Source: RGIG1995 sp045587445
GTDB taxonomy: Bacteria > Bacillota > Clostridia > Oscillospirales > CAG-272
Reading direction: 5' to 3'
Assembly: GCA_045587445.1 (NCBI GenBank)
Contig: JAZNCH010000055.1
Span: forward strand, 1 to 27,019
Length of the DNA: 27,019 nt
Under the pieces are notes generated by a model, which worked only from the letters and a program-made list of their open reading frames with translations, was not told the origin of the DNA and searched no databases. The position numbers were made by a program, and so were the translations under genes. Below, piece after piece: positions 1 to 9,600 of the stretch (positions within the stretch are counted from its first letter, which is position 1; the number at the start of each line of letters is the position of its first letter).

Positions 1-134
1 TCAATAAAATCAAAGCTTGTTATATATCCGTCTTGAACTGACATATCATGCAAATCGTTATACGACAACGGATACCCTATGCTATTTAAAATATATAATA
101 TAAAAATTTGTATATCGTCTCTGTCTGACAACAT
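1..134 (-). CDS. DUF4364 family protein, N-terminal fragment (partial)
   Basis: The gene runs off the left edge, so only about 44 N-terminal residues are present. The start ATG at 134 is preceded by a GAGGT ribosome site. The visible protein begins MLSDRDDIQIFILYILNSIG, continues with YPLSYNDLHD, and reaches a YITSFDF segment. This pattern of a helix ending in a 'gYPls' turn and then an aromatic 'ItsFdf' stretch matches the N-terminus of DUF4364, a clostridial family with a winged-helix-like fold thought to act in transcription. It lies downstream of the solute-binding protein gene on the same strand, separated by a hairpin, so it probably has its own or read-through transcription. The family call rests on recognised sequence pattern only. 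Confidence 0.6.
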   Translation of the reverse strand, partial: MLSDRDDIQIFILYILNSIGYPLSYNDLHDMSVQDGYITSFDFI

Positions 135-156
135 ATTATTACCTCGGTCTAACCAT

Positions 157-189
157 AAACAGCCGGAGCTACTGTATCTCCGGCTGTTT
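157..189 (-). terminator. Hairpin terminator after the peptide-type solute-binding protein gene
   Basis: A perfect 12-bp inverted repeat (157-168 with 178-189, arm AAACAGCCGGAG) encloses a 9-nt loop 13 bases past the stop codon at 202. The 3' arm ends in TTT on both strands, but no long U-run follows on the minus strand, so termination may be partial and may feed the downstream DUF4364 gene. Confidence 0.65.
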
Positions 190-201
190 AATATTCAAAA
201 A

Positions 202-1956
202 TTACTGTTCTTCTTTTGCCAATTCTTCTACATTTGTATAAGCTTCATAATTTTTAAGCTTAGACTTTGTCATTATGGGAGAGCCGTAGTAATCGAACGA
301 GAAGCCCTTAAACGCCTTGCTGGAAACATAAGCATTCTGCAACGTTACGAGAGGCATTACAGGCATATCCTTGAGAAGAATTTCTTCTGCTTCATGGAGA
401 TACTTTGTCTTAACTTTTCTATCAAGCTTTTCATTAAATGCAGCATCTATCTTAGCGTTATATTCTTCGCTGTTATAACCTATTACGCCGGGCTTAATTT
501 CCCAACCGCCCTCTTCAGGATGCGCAAGATCAAGTGCTGTTCCCGCATAACCAAGAGCAAACCCTGCAAGTGTTGCAAAAGCATCTGTGGAGAACATTTG
601 TAAGTCAATTGCAGCTACGTCAAAGTCCCCTGCCATAAATGCCTGTTCAAACAAATCAACGTATACTTCGTATTCATTGGAAGTTACCTTCTTTTCAGCT
701 TCAAGCTTCTTAATCTTTACATCAAAGCCAAGCTTCTTCCAAACATCCTTTGCATAATTTGCAATAGCAACGTCAACGTCATTATTTCTTACAATAATAG
801 TGAATGACTTCTCTTCAAGAGTTACCCCTTTAAGAAGGGCCTTTGCTCCATCAATATCACCGGTCGTCTTAATAAGGTCGCCGCCCTCTTCTCTGAAGCT
901 GTTCTTTCTTGATGTATCAAATACACCGTCGGTAATAAGACCGGTTGCCGCTTCTGCATATACAACCAAATCAGCAATAGCTTCTCTGTCGAGAGCCATC
1001 GAAAGTGCCTGTCTTACCTTAGCATCTGCAAAAATCTTTTTATTGGTATTGAAGTAATAGGTGTGAACATTCTGCATATCTACAGTCTTAACACTTGACA
1101 TCCAAGCTTCTCTTGAAGCAAGAGCAATTTCGGAGTTGTAGAATACGTCTCCGTCCTTATATGCAACAAGCTGTTCGCTTGCATCTGCTCTAAGGTCAAT
1201 ATACAAACGGTGAGGCTTTACAACCTTATCGTCAGCATCCTTTGCAGAGTTACGGTAGTAGTAGGAGTTGCGCTGAAGAACCATCTTTTCGCCCGGGTTG
1301 AATGAACGAACCGCGAAAGGACCGTTACTTACCATAATAGCAACGTTGGAAGCCCACTGCTCTGCCTTTCCGAGAACGTCCTCGCGAAGCGGAACGAGCA
1401 AGGGAGAAGCAAGATTTTCTATAAACAAATCGTAGTTAATAGGCCCATCAAAATAAATTTCAAAGGTCTTTGGATCAAGAGAATACAAACCTACATCATC
1501 GGGTGAGCAATCACCGTTCTTGTAGCTCTTTGCGTTCTTAACATCAAACAACATAGGAGCAGCGCTGCATGAAAATTCAGGGTCAAGAATTCTCTTCCAA
1601 GCAAATATTACGTCGTCAACGGCAACCTCTCTGCCGTCGCTCCAACCTGTCTTATTTATAGTAACTTCCATCTTGTAGATGTCGTTTTCTTCATCTTCAA
1701 CAATTTTATAATCCTTACAAAGTGCCTTTTCAACTTTTCCCTTTGCGTTAACAGTAAAAAGTCCTTCATAAATCATACCCATTATCTTTGTTGCCGCATC
1801 ATCCGTGTAAGCATAGATAGGGTCAAAGTTATAAATATTGGATGTCATGTAGGTTCTGATAATAGCACCCTTGTCTTCTTCGTCTTTCTTACCGCATCCT
1901 GCCATAACAGAAGCGACCATCACAAGGCATAATAAAAGTGCCAATAATCTTTTCAT
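202..1956 (-). CDS. ABC transporter solute-binding lipoprotein, family 5 (OppA-like)
   Basis: This is a 584-residue secreted binding protein of the SBP_bac_5 (peptide/nickel) type. Residues 1-20 form a lipoprotein signal peptide ending in the lipobox VMAG-C, with Cys21 as the lipidation site, so it should be tethered to the outer face of the membrane. The family signature follows: an 'NFDPIYAYTDDAA' segment, then 'GWSDGREVAVDDVIFAWKRI' near residues 105-125, and the long C-terminal lobe. A GAGGGGGC ribosome site lies just upstream of the ATG. No oppB/C/D/F partner is adjacent; the neighbours are DUF4364 and, divergently, gpr. It is therefore an orphan binding protein that must work with permeases and an ATPase encoded elsewhere. 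The ligand is probably an oligopeptide, but it cannot be read from sequence. A promoter at 2093-2121 and repeated TTTGCACAAT motifs around it suggest dedicated regulation. Confidence 0.9.
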   Translation of the reverse strand: MKRLLALLLCLVMVASVMAGCGKKDEEDKGAIIRTYMTSNIYNFDPIYAYTDDAATKIMGMIYEGLFTVNAKGKVEKALCKDYKIVEDEENDIYKMEVTINKTGWSDGREVAVDDVIFAWKRILDPEFSCSAAPMLFDVKNAKSYKNGDCSPDDVGLYSLDPKTFEIYFDGPINYDLFIENLASPLLVPLREDVLGKAEQWASNVAIMVSNGPFAVRSFNPGEKMVLQRNSYYYRNSAKDADDKVVKPHRLYIDLRADASEQLVAYKDGDVFYNSEIALASREAWMSSVKTVDMQNVHTYYFNTNKKIFADAKVRQALSMALDREAIADLVVYAEAATGLITDGVFDTSRKNSFREEGGDLIKTTGDIDGAKALLKGVTLEEKSFTIIVRNNDVDVAIANYAKDVWKKLGFDVKIKKLEAEKKVTSNEYEVYVDLFEQAFMAGDFDVAAIDLQMFSTDAFATLAGFALGYAGTALDLAHPEEGGWEIKPGVIGYNSEEYNAKIDAAFNEKLDRKVKTKYLHEAEEILLKDMPVMPLVTLQNAYVSSKAFKGFSFDYYGSPIMTKSKLKNYEAYTNVEELAKEEQ

Positions 1957-2054
1957 TAGGTGAGCCCCCTCATAAGAATTAAAATTTGTAGTAAAAAATA
2001 ATTTGTTTGCGTGTTTAACTTATTTTTTTCAAAAAAGAAATTTTAATTTCCTTA

Positions 2055-2164
2055 TTTGCACAATAGAAAAAAGCATACTAAAACACCGTATAATTTTAAC
2101 ATATTTTTATGTTTTAATCAACGATATTCCGCACGTTTTTTAAAGTTTTAGCCATTTGCACAAT
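2055..2164. repeat. TTTGCACAAT direct repeat pair bracketing a promoter
   Basis: Identical 10-mers TTTGCACAAT lie at 2055-2064 and 2155-2164, exactly 100 bp apart. One falls just downstream of the predicted start site of the minus-strand promoter at 2093-2121, the other upstream of its -35. A third relative (TTTCGCACAAC) is at 2186-2196. The arrangement resembles paired operators. The binding protein is unknown. Confidence 0.5.
2093..2121 (-). promoter_or_regulatory. Predicted sigma-A promoter for the oppA-like gene
   Basis: On the minus strand, TTGATT (2121-2116) and TAAAAT (2098-2093) are separated by exactly 17 bp. A TGT immediately before the -10 gives an extended -10. Transcription would start near 2086, leaving a leader of about 130 nt. 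Confidence 0.6.
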
Positions 2165-2292
2165 TACTTAAAATCTTTTTGGCTATTTCGCACAACAATT
2201 TAATATTATTTGATTAATTATAATATATAAACCCAAAACTTTCAAGAGTTATTTAAAAGAGTTTTAGATTTTTTTACATATTTTCTGTATTC

Positions 2293-2322
2293 TTGCAAAT
2301 AATTAAACAAAAACACTATAAT
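2293..2322 (+). promoter_or_regulatory. Candidate promoter for gpr
   Basis: TTGCAA (2293-2298) and TATAAT (2317-2322) are spaced by 18 bp, a good vegetative match. The inferred start would fall almost on the GAGGT ribosome site (2328-2332), giving nearly no leader. gpr genes are normally read by forespore sigma factors, and I do not see a clear sigma-G pair here, so this match may be fortuitous. Confidence 0.35.
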
Positions 2323-2340
2323 TTATCGAGGTATATTATT

Positions 2341-3231
2341 ATGAAACTCAAAAAGTATATACGCACAGACCTTGCCGCAGAGAGTCCAAGTCTTGAGAAA
2401 TCACAAGCTGCAAACGGAGTTTCTGTAGACGTTGAAAAAAACAAATCCTCTGAAACAGCAACAATTAAGATACTCAATCAAACCGGTGAAGAGCAACTGG
2501 GGAAACCCATCGGCACGTATATTACGATAAGCTTCGGGAAAACATGGAATCTACCCGAAAATGATATACAAAACATTATTGATACCGTCGCCGCAAAAAT
2601 TAAACATCTCGCTTTACAGCTTCTCCCAAACAAAAACGAATACAGCATACTCGTCGTAGGTCTTGGCAACAGATATATAACTTCTGACGCTTTAGGTCCT
2701 CTTACCGTAAAAGAAATAACGGTTACCCGCCATCTGCAAGATAAAAGTCCGCAGCTTTTCAAAATGCTTAATCAACAAAACATTTCCGCCCTCACTCCCG
2801 GAGTATTAGGTCAAACCGGCATCGAAACTGCGGAGCTTATAAAAGGTGCCGTTAATACAGTCTCCCCCGATCTTGTCGTCGCAATAGACGCACTTGCGGC
2901 AAAGAGCGTTAACCGTCTCGCCACAACCATACAAATATGCGATACCGGCATTGCTCCCGGTTCGGGTATTGGCAACACAAAACAGGCGATAAATCGGGAT
3001 TCGTTAGGAGTTCCCGTTATAGCCGTCGGTGTACCTACTATGGTAAGCTCCGCCACACTTGTATACGACGCGCTCGAAAAAGCTCAAGTTAAAGATATTA
3101 GCGATGAATTAATAGAAGTACTCGACAACGGCATCAGCTTTTTCGTTACCCTCAACGAGACAGATGAAGTAATTAATCTTCTCTCACGTATACTTTCAGA
3201 AAGCATCGACAAAGCATTTTCTACCGTATAA
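2341..3231 (+). CDS. gpr: GPR endopeptidase (germination protease)
   Basis: The protein of 296 residues is the aspartic-type protease (family A25) that degrades small acid-soluble spore proteins during germination. I place the start at 2341 because GAGGT lies 8 bases upstream and the N-terminus then begins MKLKKYIRTDLAAES. RTDLAAE (residues 8-14) matches the conserved zymogen processing site, where cleavage after Glu14 would remove the propeptide. The two family acidic motifs are present: GLGNRYITSDALGP (candidate Asp116) and VAIDALAAKS (candidate Asp183). The family segments LTPGVLGQTGIE and CDTGIAPGSGIGN also occur. The length is somewhat shorter than the roughly 370 residues of Bacillus homologues. 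It sits directly upstream of spoIIP, a common clostridial arrangement. Expression in the forespore is expected from the family. Confidence 0.95.
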   Translation: MKLKKYIRTDLAAESPSLEKSQAANGVSVDVEKNKSSETATIKILNQTGEEQLGKPIGTYITISFGKTWNLPENDIQNIIDTVAAKIKHLALQLLPNKNEYSILVVGLGNRYITSDALGPLTVKEITVTRHLQDKSPQLFKMLNQQNISALTPGVLGQTGIETAELIKGAVNTVSPDLVVAIDALAAKSVNRLATTIQICDTGIAPGSGIGNTKQAINRDSLGVPVIAVGVPTMVSSATLVYDALEKAQVKDISDELIEVLDNGISFFVTLNETDEVINLLSRILSESIDKAFSTV

Positions 3232-3352
3232 TTTTTATTATTTTTTCTCTTTTAGCAAAAAAATTATTGAATTATAAAAAACCATATGAATACGAAAAGG
3301 CAGATTTTCCGATTTAACAACAGTCATAACACCGTATATCCAACCATATAAT

Positions 3353-3388
3353 AGACCGAGATAAACTATGTTATCTCGGTCTGTTTTT
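3353..3388 (+). terminator. Intrinsic terminator after gpr
   Basis: A perfect 12-bp stem (3353-3364 with 3371-3382) with a 6-nt loop is followed by GTTTTT. It separates gpr from spoIIP, so spoIIP probably has its own start in 3389-3440. Confidence 0.85.
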
Positions 3389-3446
3389 GGAAAATAACAG
3401 ATGTGTGTGGAAAAAGCTCACACCATATTGTTAATAAGGAGGACGT

Positions 3447-4577
3447 ATGATTAAAATAATAACAAAAACTGCACTTTGCTTTGTTTCTTTTTTAGGCTTT
3501 TCTCTTCTTGCCGTTTCGGCAATAATAAATCCACCAACGCTCTCGGTTATCAATAAGGTTACGGCGACAGGACTCGGTATATTTCCTCAGCAAGCAATCC
3601 ACGCATTCGCCCCAACTGATTTTCCCAAACCATATACGTATATTAATCTTCCAAAAGATACCAACGCTCCTGCGGGAATAGAATATTTTAACAGTCTTCC
3701 AAAAGAAGATACAAACCAAGAAGGACAAGACCCTGCCCCCGAACAACCTCCGGAAGAGTTAACTCCTCCCTCCAACTCATTTCCTATTATACCTCTTGAT
3801 ATGAGCGACGGACAAACAGTAAATAACATAAAATACAAAAACGAAAGCAAATACTCCCCCGACATTAACTCTCTTTTAAACCAAGAATACCCACTTAACT
3901 TTGCAAAGTCAGTTTCATCAAACAATGAAAAACAGCCAATAGTGCTGATAATACATACTCACGGAAGCGAATGTTACAGCCCCGAAGGCGTACAAGCCTA
4001 TACTGCCGATACACCGACAAGAGTACTTGATACTACGGCTAACGTCGTAGCTGTAGGAAAAGTTCTCGCAGATGAACTAAATGCTCGCGGAGTGTCAACG
4101 ATACACTGTACAACTATGTTTGACGCAGAAAGTTATTCGGACAGCTACAATCTTTCGGAAAATAAAGTACAAGAATATTTGGCTGAATATCCGTCTATTC
4201 AATATGTTTTTGACATTCACAGAGATTCTATTACACGAACAAACAATGAAAAAATAAAACCGCTTACGACTGTAAACGGAATAGAAACAGCTCAGGCAAT
4301 GTTTGTTGTAGGAACCGATTCCGGAGGCGCAGATCACCCGAATTGGTTGAACAATCTTACGGTTGCAACGTTCTTTCAAAATAAGCTTATTGAAAAATAC
4401 GGTAATATTATGAGACCGATAAACCTACGTAAAGCAAGCTTTAATGCCGAACACGCACCGGGGTCTTTGCTTATTGAAATTGGAACTTGCGGAAATACGC
4501 TTACCGAAGCAAAAAATTGTGCCGCCTTTCTTGGCGAAGCTATAGCTGAAGTCATTCTCACCGACGGAAAAACATAA
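3447..4577 (+). CDS. spoIIP: Stage II sporulation protein P
   Basis: SpoIIP is the membrane-anchored peptidoglycan amidase/endopeptidase of the SpoIIDMP complex that drives engulfment of the forespore. The 376-residue protein has one N-terminal membrane helix (about residues 8-28), a Pro/Glu-rich linker near 85-115, and the catalytic domain from about 160 to the end. Candidate zinc-site residues are visible: IIHTHGSE (His170/His172, Glu175), DIHRD (His258) and LLIEIGT (Glu344). An AAGGAGGA ribosome site precedes the ATG at 3447. The gene follows gpr with a terminator in between and converges on the large transporter operon. Sporulation-specific control is expected, although no clear sporulation promoter can be picked out. 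Confidence 0.95.
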   Translation: MIKIITKTALCFVSFLGFSLLAVSAIINPPTLSVINKVTATGLGIFPQQAIHAFAPTDFPKPYTYINLPKDTNAPAGIEYFNSLPKEDTNQEGQDPAPEQPPEELTPPSNSFPIIPLDMSDGQTVNNIKYKNESKYSPDINSLLNQEYPLNFAKSVSSNNEKQPIVLIIHTHGSECYSPEGVQAYTADTPTRVLDTTANVVAVGKVLADELNARGVSTIHCTTMFDAESYSDSYNLSENKVQEYLAEYPSIQYVFDIHRDSITRTNNEKIKPLTTVNGIETAQAMFVVGTDSGGADHPNWLNNLTVATFFQNKLIEKYGNIMRPINLRKASFNAEHAPGSLLIEIGTCGNTLTEAKNCAAFLGEAIAEVILTDGKT

Positions 4578-4579
4578 AA

Positions 4580-4625
4580 ACAAAGTATCCACCCGCGTTT
4601 TACGGGTGGATATTTTGTTTTTATA
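4580..4625. terminator. Bidirectional intrinsic terminator between spoIIP and the transporter operon
   Basis: A perfect 10-bp stem (TATCCACCCG 4586-4595 with 4603-4612) encloses a 7-nt loop. It is flanked by A-rich sequence on the left and TTTTGTTTTTA on the right, so each strand has a U-rich tail. It ends spoIIP on the plus strand and the seven-gene operon on the minus strand. Confidence 0.85.
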
Positions 4626-4632
4626 CCGTTTA

Positions 4633-5652
4633 TTAACCTACAATACCGGAACGTTCAATACCTGCAATCAAATATCTCTGACAGAACAAGTACATTACAA
4701 TCAACGGAGCAATTATAAGAAGCGATGCAGTATTGTAAATTGCCGCTTCATACATAGACTGCCCTGCGTATACCGTATCCAAGGACTTAGGTATCATAAT
4801 AATGTCAGGCATTGTTACAAAGCTTGACTTAGGGAAGAACAAGTCTGTATAGAACATATCTGTCCACTGCCATGAGAATGAAAACAAGAATACTGTAATC
4901 AACATAGGCACGGAAAGAGGAATAATAATCTGAATAAATGTTCTGAATACTCCCGAACCATCGAGGTAGGCGGATTCTTCAAGTTCATCCGGTACACCGC
5001 GGAAATACTGACGGAGCATATAGATGTACAAACCGTTCTTAAATCCGAGACCGCCAAGTGAAAGGATTATCAAAGGCCAGTAGGAGTTAAGCAAGTTTAT
5101 CTGCTCGCCGCCGAACAACTTAATTATGTTGAAGAAATCGAAATATCTAAACTTCATAAACATTGAAAGCTGTAATGTTTCGTGAGGTACAACCATCGTA
5201 AAAATTACGAGGAAGAATAACAAGTTATTGAACTTGAACTTAAATTTCGCAAAACCATAAGCAACTACACAGCATATAAACGTCTGTATAAATGCACATG
5301 CCAACGACAACAACAATGTGTTAAAGAAAGCTGTAAAATATTTCGCCTCAACTATCAACGCTTTATACGTATCAAGTGTCGGATATTTTGCAATGTACTT
5401 AACCGTTACGTCAACGAAATCTTCTTTGCCCATAAACGAGCTAAATATCTTCGAAAGAACGGGCGAAAGAATAACATAGGAAATACCAATAAGAAGCACC
5501 AAACGGAATATTACCCATACAACCGTTTTAAAAAACTTGAAAGAAAGGTATTTCAATTTGAATCTAGTCCAAAAATCCGTACGCTCAAAATCAACGCGAA
5601 TTTTATTTTTTGTCTCCTTCATAACCTTAGGAGCTGTTGCTTGATTATTCAT
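4633..5652 (-). CDS. Carbohydrate ABC transporter permease, MalG/UgpE type (second pair)
   Basis: This 339-residue inner-membrane subunit is the last gene of the operon. It carries a positively charged cytoplasmic N-terminus of about 42 residues, then about six membrane helices. The EAA coupling loop is at residues 225-250 (EESAYLDGSG ... IIIPLSVPM), the surface that docks on the ATPase. The first extracellular stretch (about residues 65-105) is longer than usual for the family. It follows the MalF-type gene by 18 bp with its own AAAGGAGG site, so the two should be co-translated and form a heterodimer. Membership in the sugar-permease branch (COG0395) is by overall pattern. No ATPase gene follows. 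The substrate is unknown. Confidence 0.88.
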   Translation of the reverse strand: MNNQATAPKVMKETKNKIRVDFERTDFWTRFKLKYLSFKFFKTVVWVIFRLVLLIGISYVILSPVLSKIFSSFMGKEDFVDVTVKYIAKYPTLDTYKALIVEAKYFTAFFNTLLLSLACAFIQTFICCVVAYGFAKFKFKFNNLLFFLVIFTMVVPHETLQLSMFMKFRYFDFFNIIKLFGGEQINLLNSYWPLIILSLGGLGFKNGLYIYMLRQYFRGVPDELEESAYLDGSGVFRTFIQIIIPLSVPMLITVFLFSFSWQWTDMFYTDLFFPKSSFVTMPDIIMIPKSLDTVYAGQSMYEAAIYNTASLLIIAPLIVMYLFCQRYLIAGIERSGIVG

Positions 5653-5670
5653 ACTGAAATTCCTCCTTTC

Positions 5671-6639
5671 TCAGTCTCTTCTCTGATAGAATACGTATCC
5701 TGAAATCAACGCGGATACAACACCTATCAATGCTAATACGATCAAGAAGTAAATCCACGACATCGCAGAACTTACTACATGTTTGTTCGGTTCCTGATAA
5801 ATCTTGTCAATATAAATCATAACACTGTTTGAGCTTCTCGTGAACGAGTCAATAACCGTATAGATTGTATTTACGAGAATCATCGGGCTTATCATCGGGA
5901 ATGTAATCTTCCAGAATGTTTCCCAAGCGGCTGCACCGTCTATCTGACACGATTCGTAAATCGCGGGAGAAATAGACTGAAGACCTGCAAGGAAGATAAG
6001 CATCTGTACGCCCGAACGGCTGATTATGTCATAAACGTTTGCGATAATACCTACAACGTAGGTCATCAACTCACCACCGACCTTCATGCTTCCAAACAAC
6101 CATTCAAGGTTTGCCGCAGCCGCCAATGATTCTGAGGCAGTAGCACCGCCCGTACCGTCGTCGATTGAGCTTGATGAGTCGGTCATATATGTCAGCATTG
6201 CGTTGTTCTGGTCAATGTACTCCACAACACCCGTACCAATGATAACGGGTATAAAGAATATAGCACGGAACAATGCTCTTCCAAGCATCTTTTGGTTCAA
6301 CAATACAGCCATAAAGAGTGAGAAAATTACGATTGCAGGAATATCAAATATAAGTTGTTTAATACCTGCTACAAGAACCTGAACAAATCCGGGATCTTCA
6401 AACAAGGCTTCCTGATAGTTTTCAAATCCGATAAATTCTGTATAATAGCCGCCACCCGACTGAATAATAAGCTTTGAAAAACTAAATTTTATTGAGTCGG
6501 CAATAATCGGAAGATATACTATAAGGAATATTGCCAGGAAAGGCATTACAAACCACCAACCGGCTCTTGCCTTTCTTGCGTCAAGGGATGCTATTTTCTT
6601 CTTGCGCTTCTTTGCGGGAATAGCAGAATTATTTGTCAT
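5671..6639 (-). CDS. Sugar ABC transporter permease, MalF/UgpA type (second pair)
   Basis: The 322-residue protein begins with a Lys/Arg-rich cytoplasmic tail, then membrane helices starting near residue 29. The EAA loop lies at 228-253 (YESCQIDGAAAWE ... FPMISPM). An insertion of about 50-60 residues, rich in Ser, Asp, Gly and Ala, lies at about 142-200 between the helix ending VIIGTGVVEYI and the next one. This is the position of the MalF P2 loop, which contacts the binding protein, so it may be a docking segment (inference). The start has an AAAGGGGTG site. It is spaced 18 bp from both the DUF5696 gene upstream and the MalG-type gene downstream, indicating one transcript. Confidence 0.88.
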   Translation of the reverse strand: MTNNSAIPAKKRKKKIASLDARKARAGWWFVMPFLAIFLIVYLPIIADSIKFSFSKLIIQSGGGYYTEFIGFENYQEALFEDPGFVQVLVAGIKQLIFDIPAIVIFSLFMAVLLNQKMLGRALFRAIFFIPVIIGTGVVEYIDQNNAMLTYMTDSSSSIDDGTGGATASESLAAAANLEWLFGSMKVGGELMTYVVGIIANVYDIISRSGVQMLIFLAGLQSISPAIYESCQIDGAAAWETFWKITFPMISPMILVNTIYTVIDSFTRSSNSVMIYIDKIYQEPNKHVVSSAMSWIYFLIVLALIGVVSALISGYVFYQRRD

Positions 6640-6657
6640 TTTTCACACACCCCTTTC

Positions 6658-9600
6658 TTAGTTTTGAACTGTCGTTTCGGGAGTTCCCGTGGATTCAGGC
6701 GCGCCTGTTTCCTCGGGAGTTCCTGTTGTTTCTGCAGGGTCTGTCGTCTCTGCAGGATCTGTTGTTTCTATCGTTTCTTCAGAAGAGCTTTCGGGAGTTT
6801 CTGTTTCAACGAACTTCTCTTCTTCAGCTACTGTGGATTCAATAAAGCCAAGAGCTTTAACTGTTCTGCCGTTTACGGTAATATCAAAACTGTTGTAGTT
6901 CAAAATAAATACTTTTCCGTTTGAATATGTTACCTTAACTACAGTACCTGTCTTTGTGAGATATTTTGTTTTAACGTCAATTAGGTCTTCTTCCTCGTCC
7001 TCGGGTTCAGCCTCCTCCACACTTGTATCGGGATTAACCATTGAATCTTCTTCAGTCGAGGGGTCGGTAGTTGTGTTATTGGGATCCTGAGTATTCTGCT
7101 GTGCATTCTTAATTGCTTCAAGTTTTGCAGCAAGAATTTCAGCTCTTCTAGCCTTTTCTTCTTGGTGAACCTTATTTATTGCGTCTTCTTCCTGAGCCGC
7201 CTTCAATGCTTCTGCATCTTCTACAAGTTCCTGCTCAGTTGGAACACGTTCGCCCTGTACGAATTCGTGATCCACAATCAATGCTGACTGAACGTCATTC
7301 AATGCATCGTTCAATACGTTATAGTATCCTACGAGGTCTTCTTTCCATATATCGTAGGTTACTGAGAAGTACTGTGCATAAACCGGATCGTCCTTAAGCT
7401 CTGAAGTATTATCATAAGCAAGCAAGAAGTAAGGACTTGCACCGTTTTCAATTATCTTGAGCATTTCGTATGCGATATTACCAGTGGTATTCAAAGGTGT
7501 TCCCGCAAACTCAACTGCTCCGTGAAGCACCATACCCATGAAAGGTACAGACTGGCTTGCCAAAATGTAACGGCTACTGTCAAGAGATACGTTCAACAAG
7601 TGGTCAACGTAAGCAAGTACGTATGCGTTACCTGCATTACTCATTACACTTGTGTAATCTTCCCTCATATTCTTAAGAAGCTTAACTGTTTCGTATCTTG
7701 CATCTTCACGGTTGAAAGGATCATCCTCGTCAAAGTCAGAGTTCAAATCCGAACCGAGAGAACCAACAGACAGGCTTGTAGCACCAAGCTTCTGCATATC
7801 ATTGTTGAAGCCTTCATAGAATTCGGAGAATGCAGATACAGAAATTACAACGTTACCTGTTTCCATAAGAGTCTGATATACGTTGTCATATTTCTTCTTC
7901 TGTGTATAACGGTTATCAATTGTTCTTACGGCATCCTGCTTAAAGCTGAAACCGTCAGCAAACGATGTGTTATATACATAGTTAAAGTCAAAATCGGGAT
8001 ACAATCCAAAACCTTTTTCTTCGGCAGTCTTAACCATTTCTGTAAAGGTCTTATTTCCGCCGGTCTTCTTCTGGAATTTAACCTTTGAAGGTACTGTTGA
8101 AGAAATACCGCCGTTTGCAAAGCCTGTAAGCTTAAAGTTGATGTTGCTTAAGCCTTCAGCATCAAGCTCTGAATGCATAGTCAACAAGTCATCAAATGTA
8201 GTAAGGGGCTTTTCAACAGTTATTGGGAAGCTGAGGAACTTTTCAGTAGTATCAATAGTTCCAAGTGCTTCAATGTATAGCGGAATATCCTCTTTAACCT
8301 TGTTTTCATCAAGCTTTACAAGCTGTTCTGTGCTGTAGAGGTAATCGCGGTATGCCTTTGCCATGCCAACGTATGTAGCATCGTATGACTTAAAGTCCTT
8401 ATTTTCTTCTGCTTTTGCAGCAGCTAACGTCTGGTCTTCAAGCATTACGTACTTAATTCTGTAACTACCGGTGTACTTTCTGTCTGAAACTACAGTCCAT
8501 GTAGCGTTACTTCCTACAGAAATAGAATCAGCAAGGTTATATTCGTCGGAGGGACGGGGGTTAAATGAAGTATAAGCTGTATTATACTTATGCAACGCGC
8601 CGCCGGTCTCAGCATAAACTGTTGCAAGAGAATCACCCTCGGTTATAATAGCAAGAAAACCTGAGTTAACGTCATACTGCTTAATAACGATTTCACCGTT
8701 AACCTCAGTCGTTTCTGTTCTTATACCTGTTTCAACCACACCATAAACGGGAAATCTCATTGTCTGTTGTGTAGAACCTGTAATCTTATGGAAAGCGTAA
8801 TCTTGACCATAAAGCTTACCGCCTATTGTTACCGGCTTACCTATCACGTCTTCAAATCTAATAATGGTTCCGCTTCCGTCGGGAACGAATATGTAACCGG
8901 TGTTATCGGAAGAACCCGCGCCAACGTAAGGAAGTATCTTCATACTGTCGAGAGTGTAAACAGATTCATCGAAACGAATACCGTTTGCGCCGAGACGCAT
9001 ATCAACACCTTCGTCGGTGAGTGAGTATTCAAGAGCAAACTTAAATACAGCGGGGGCCTTATCCTTTGCTACGTAGCCTACCAAGTTATGGTCATATTCC
9101 AATTCTTCAAATGAGTATTGGGGACAGTAGGTCTTGATAAGTGTTTCCATACGGCGCATTTCGTTTTCTTTTGCGTCGGTAGAGAACACGCGGATAGCAT
9201 ATTTTTCAACAATCGGGAATTTTGCCACAAGGTCTTTCTTTGCAGCGTTTGTAAGTGTAGGGTCTTTAAGATCCTTCCTCTGATAAAGAGATTCGAGTGT
9301 ATACTTATCTCTGTTTGTTCTTCCGTTTATCTCATCAGGGATAAGGTCAAAAATCTCAGACATAAAACGTTCTTCGGTAATCTGCATAGGAAGAAGTTTA
9401 CGAGTTTCTTCATTACCTACTGCATATTCGATACGAACACCGTTTTTGAGATTCTTAACTTTAACCTGACCTAATGTTACACAGTCTTTATAACTTGTGT
9501 ATGTTTTCTTTACACCGCTGTCGCTGTAAGAAATCAATACCTGAGAAAGAAGATTCATCTTAGTGTCATCACTTGCTTTAATACCGCCTACGCCGTAGGG

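Larger units (their letters stand above)
1957..2340. other. Divergent intergenic region between oppA-like gene and gpr
   Basis: This 384-bp AT-rich spacer holds no gene I can support. It contains a sigma-A-type promoter for the binding protein on the minus strand, a weaker candidate promoter for gpr on the plus strand, and a small repeat set. TTTGCACAAT occurs at 2055-2064 and again at 2155-2164, with a looser TTTCGCACAAC at 2186-2196. A short GAAATT-tt-AATTTC palindrome at 2037-2050 lies within the binding protein leader. Confidence 0.6.

Noticed and set aside
79..603. 174-codon plus-strand frame over the left-edge genes
   Set aside because: It crosses the terminator and the 3' part of the solute-binding protein gene on the opposite strand, and its composition is not protein-like.
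2037..2050. GAAATT-tt-AATTTC followed by T6 on the minus strand as a terminator or attenuator
   Set aside because: The stem is entirely A/T apart from one pair and the loop is too tight to be stable; probably chance in AT-rich DNA.
2073..2080. GCATACTA as a sigma-G -10 for gpr
   Set aside because: The heptamer fits a forespore -10, but no matching -35 lies 17-18 bp upstream and it is about 260 bp from the start codon.
7522..8088. 188-codon plus-strand frame opposite the DUF5696 gene
   Set aside because: Antisense to a well-supported coding sequence, with no domain and no credible ribosome site.
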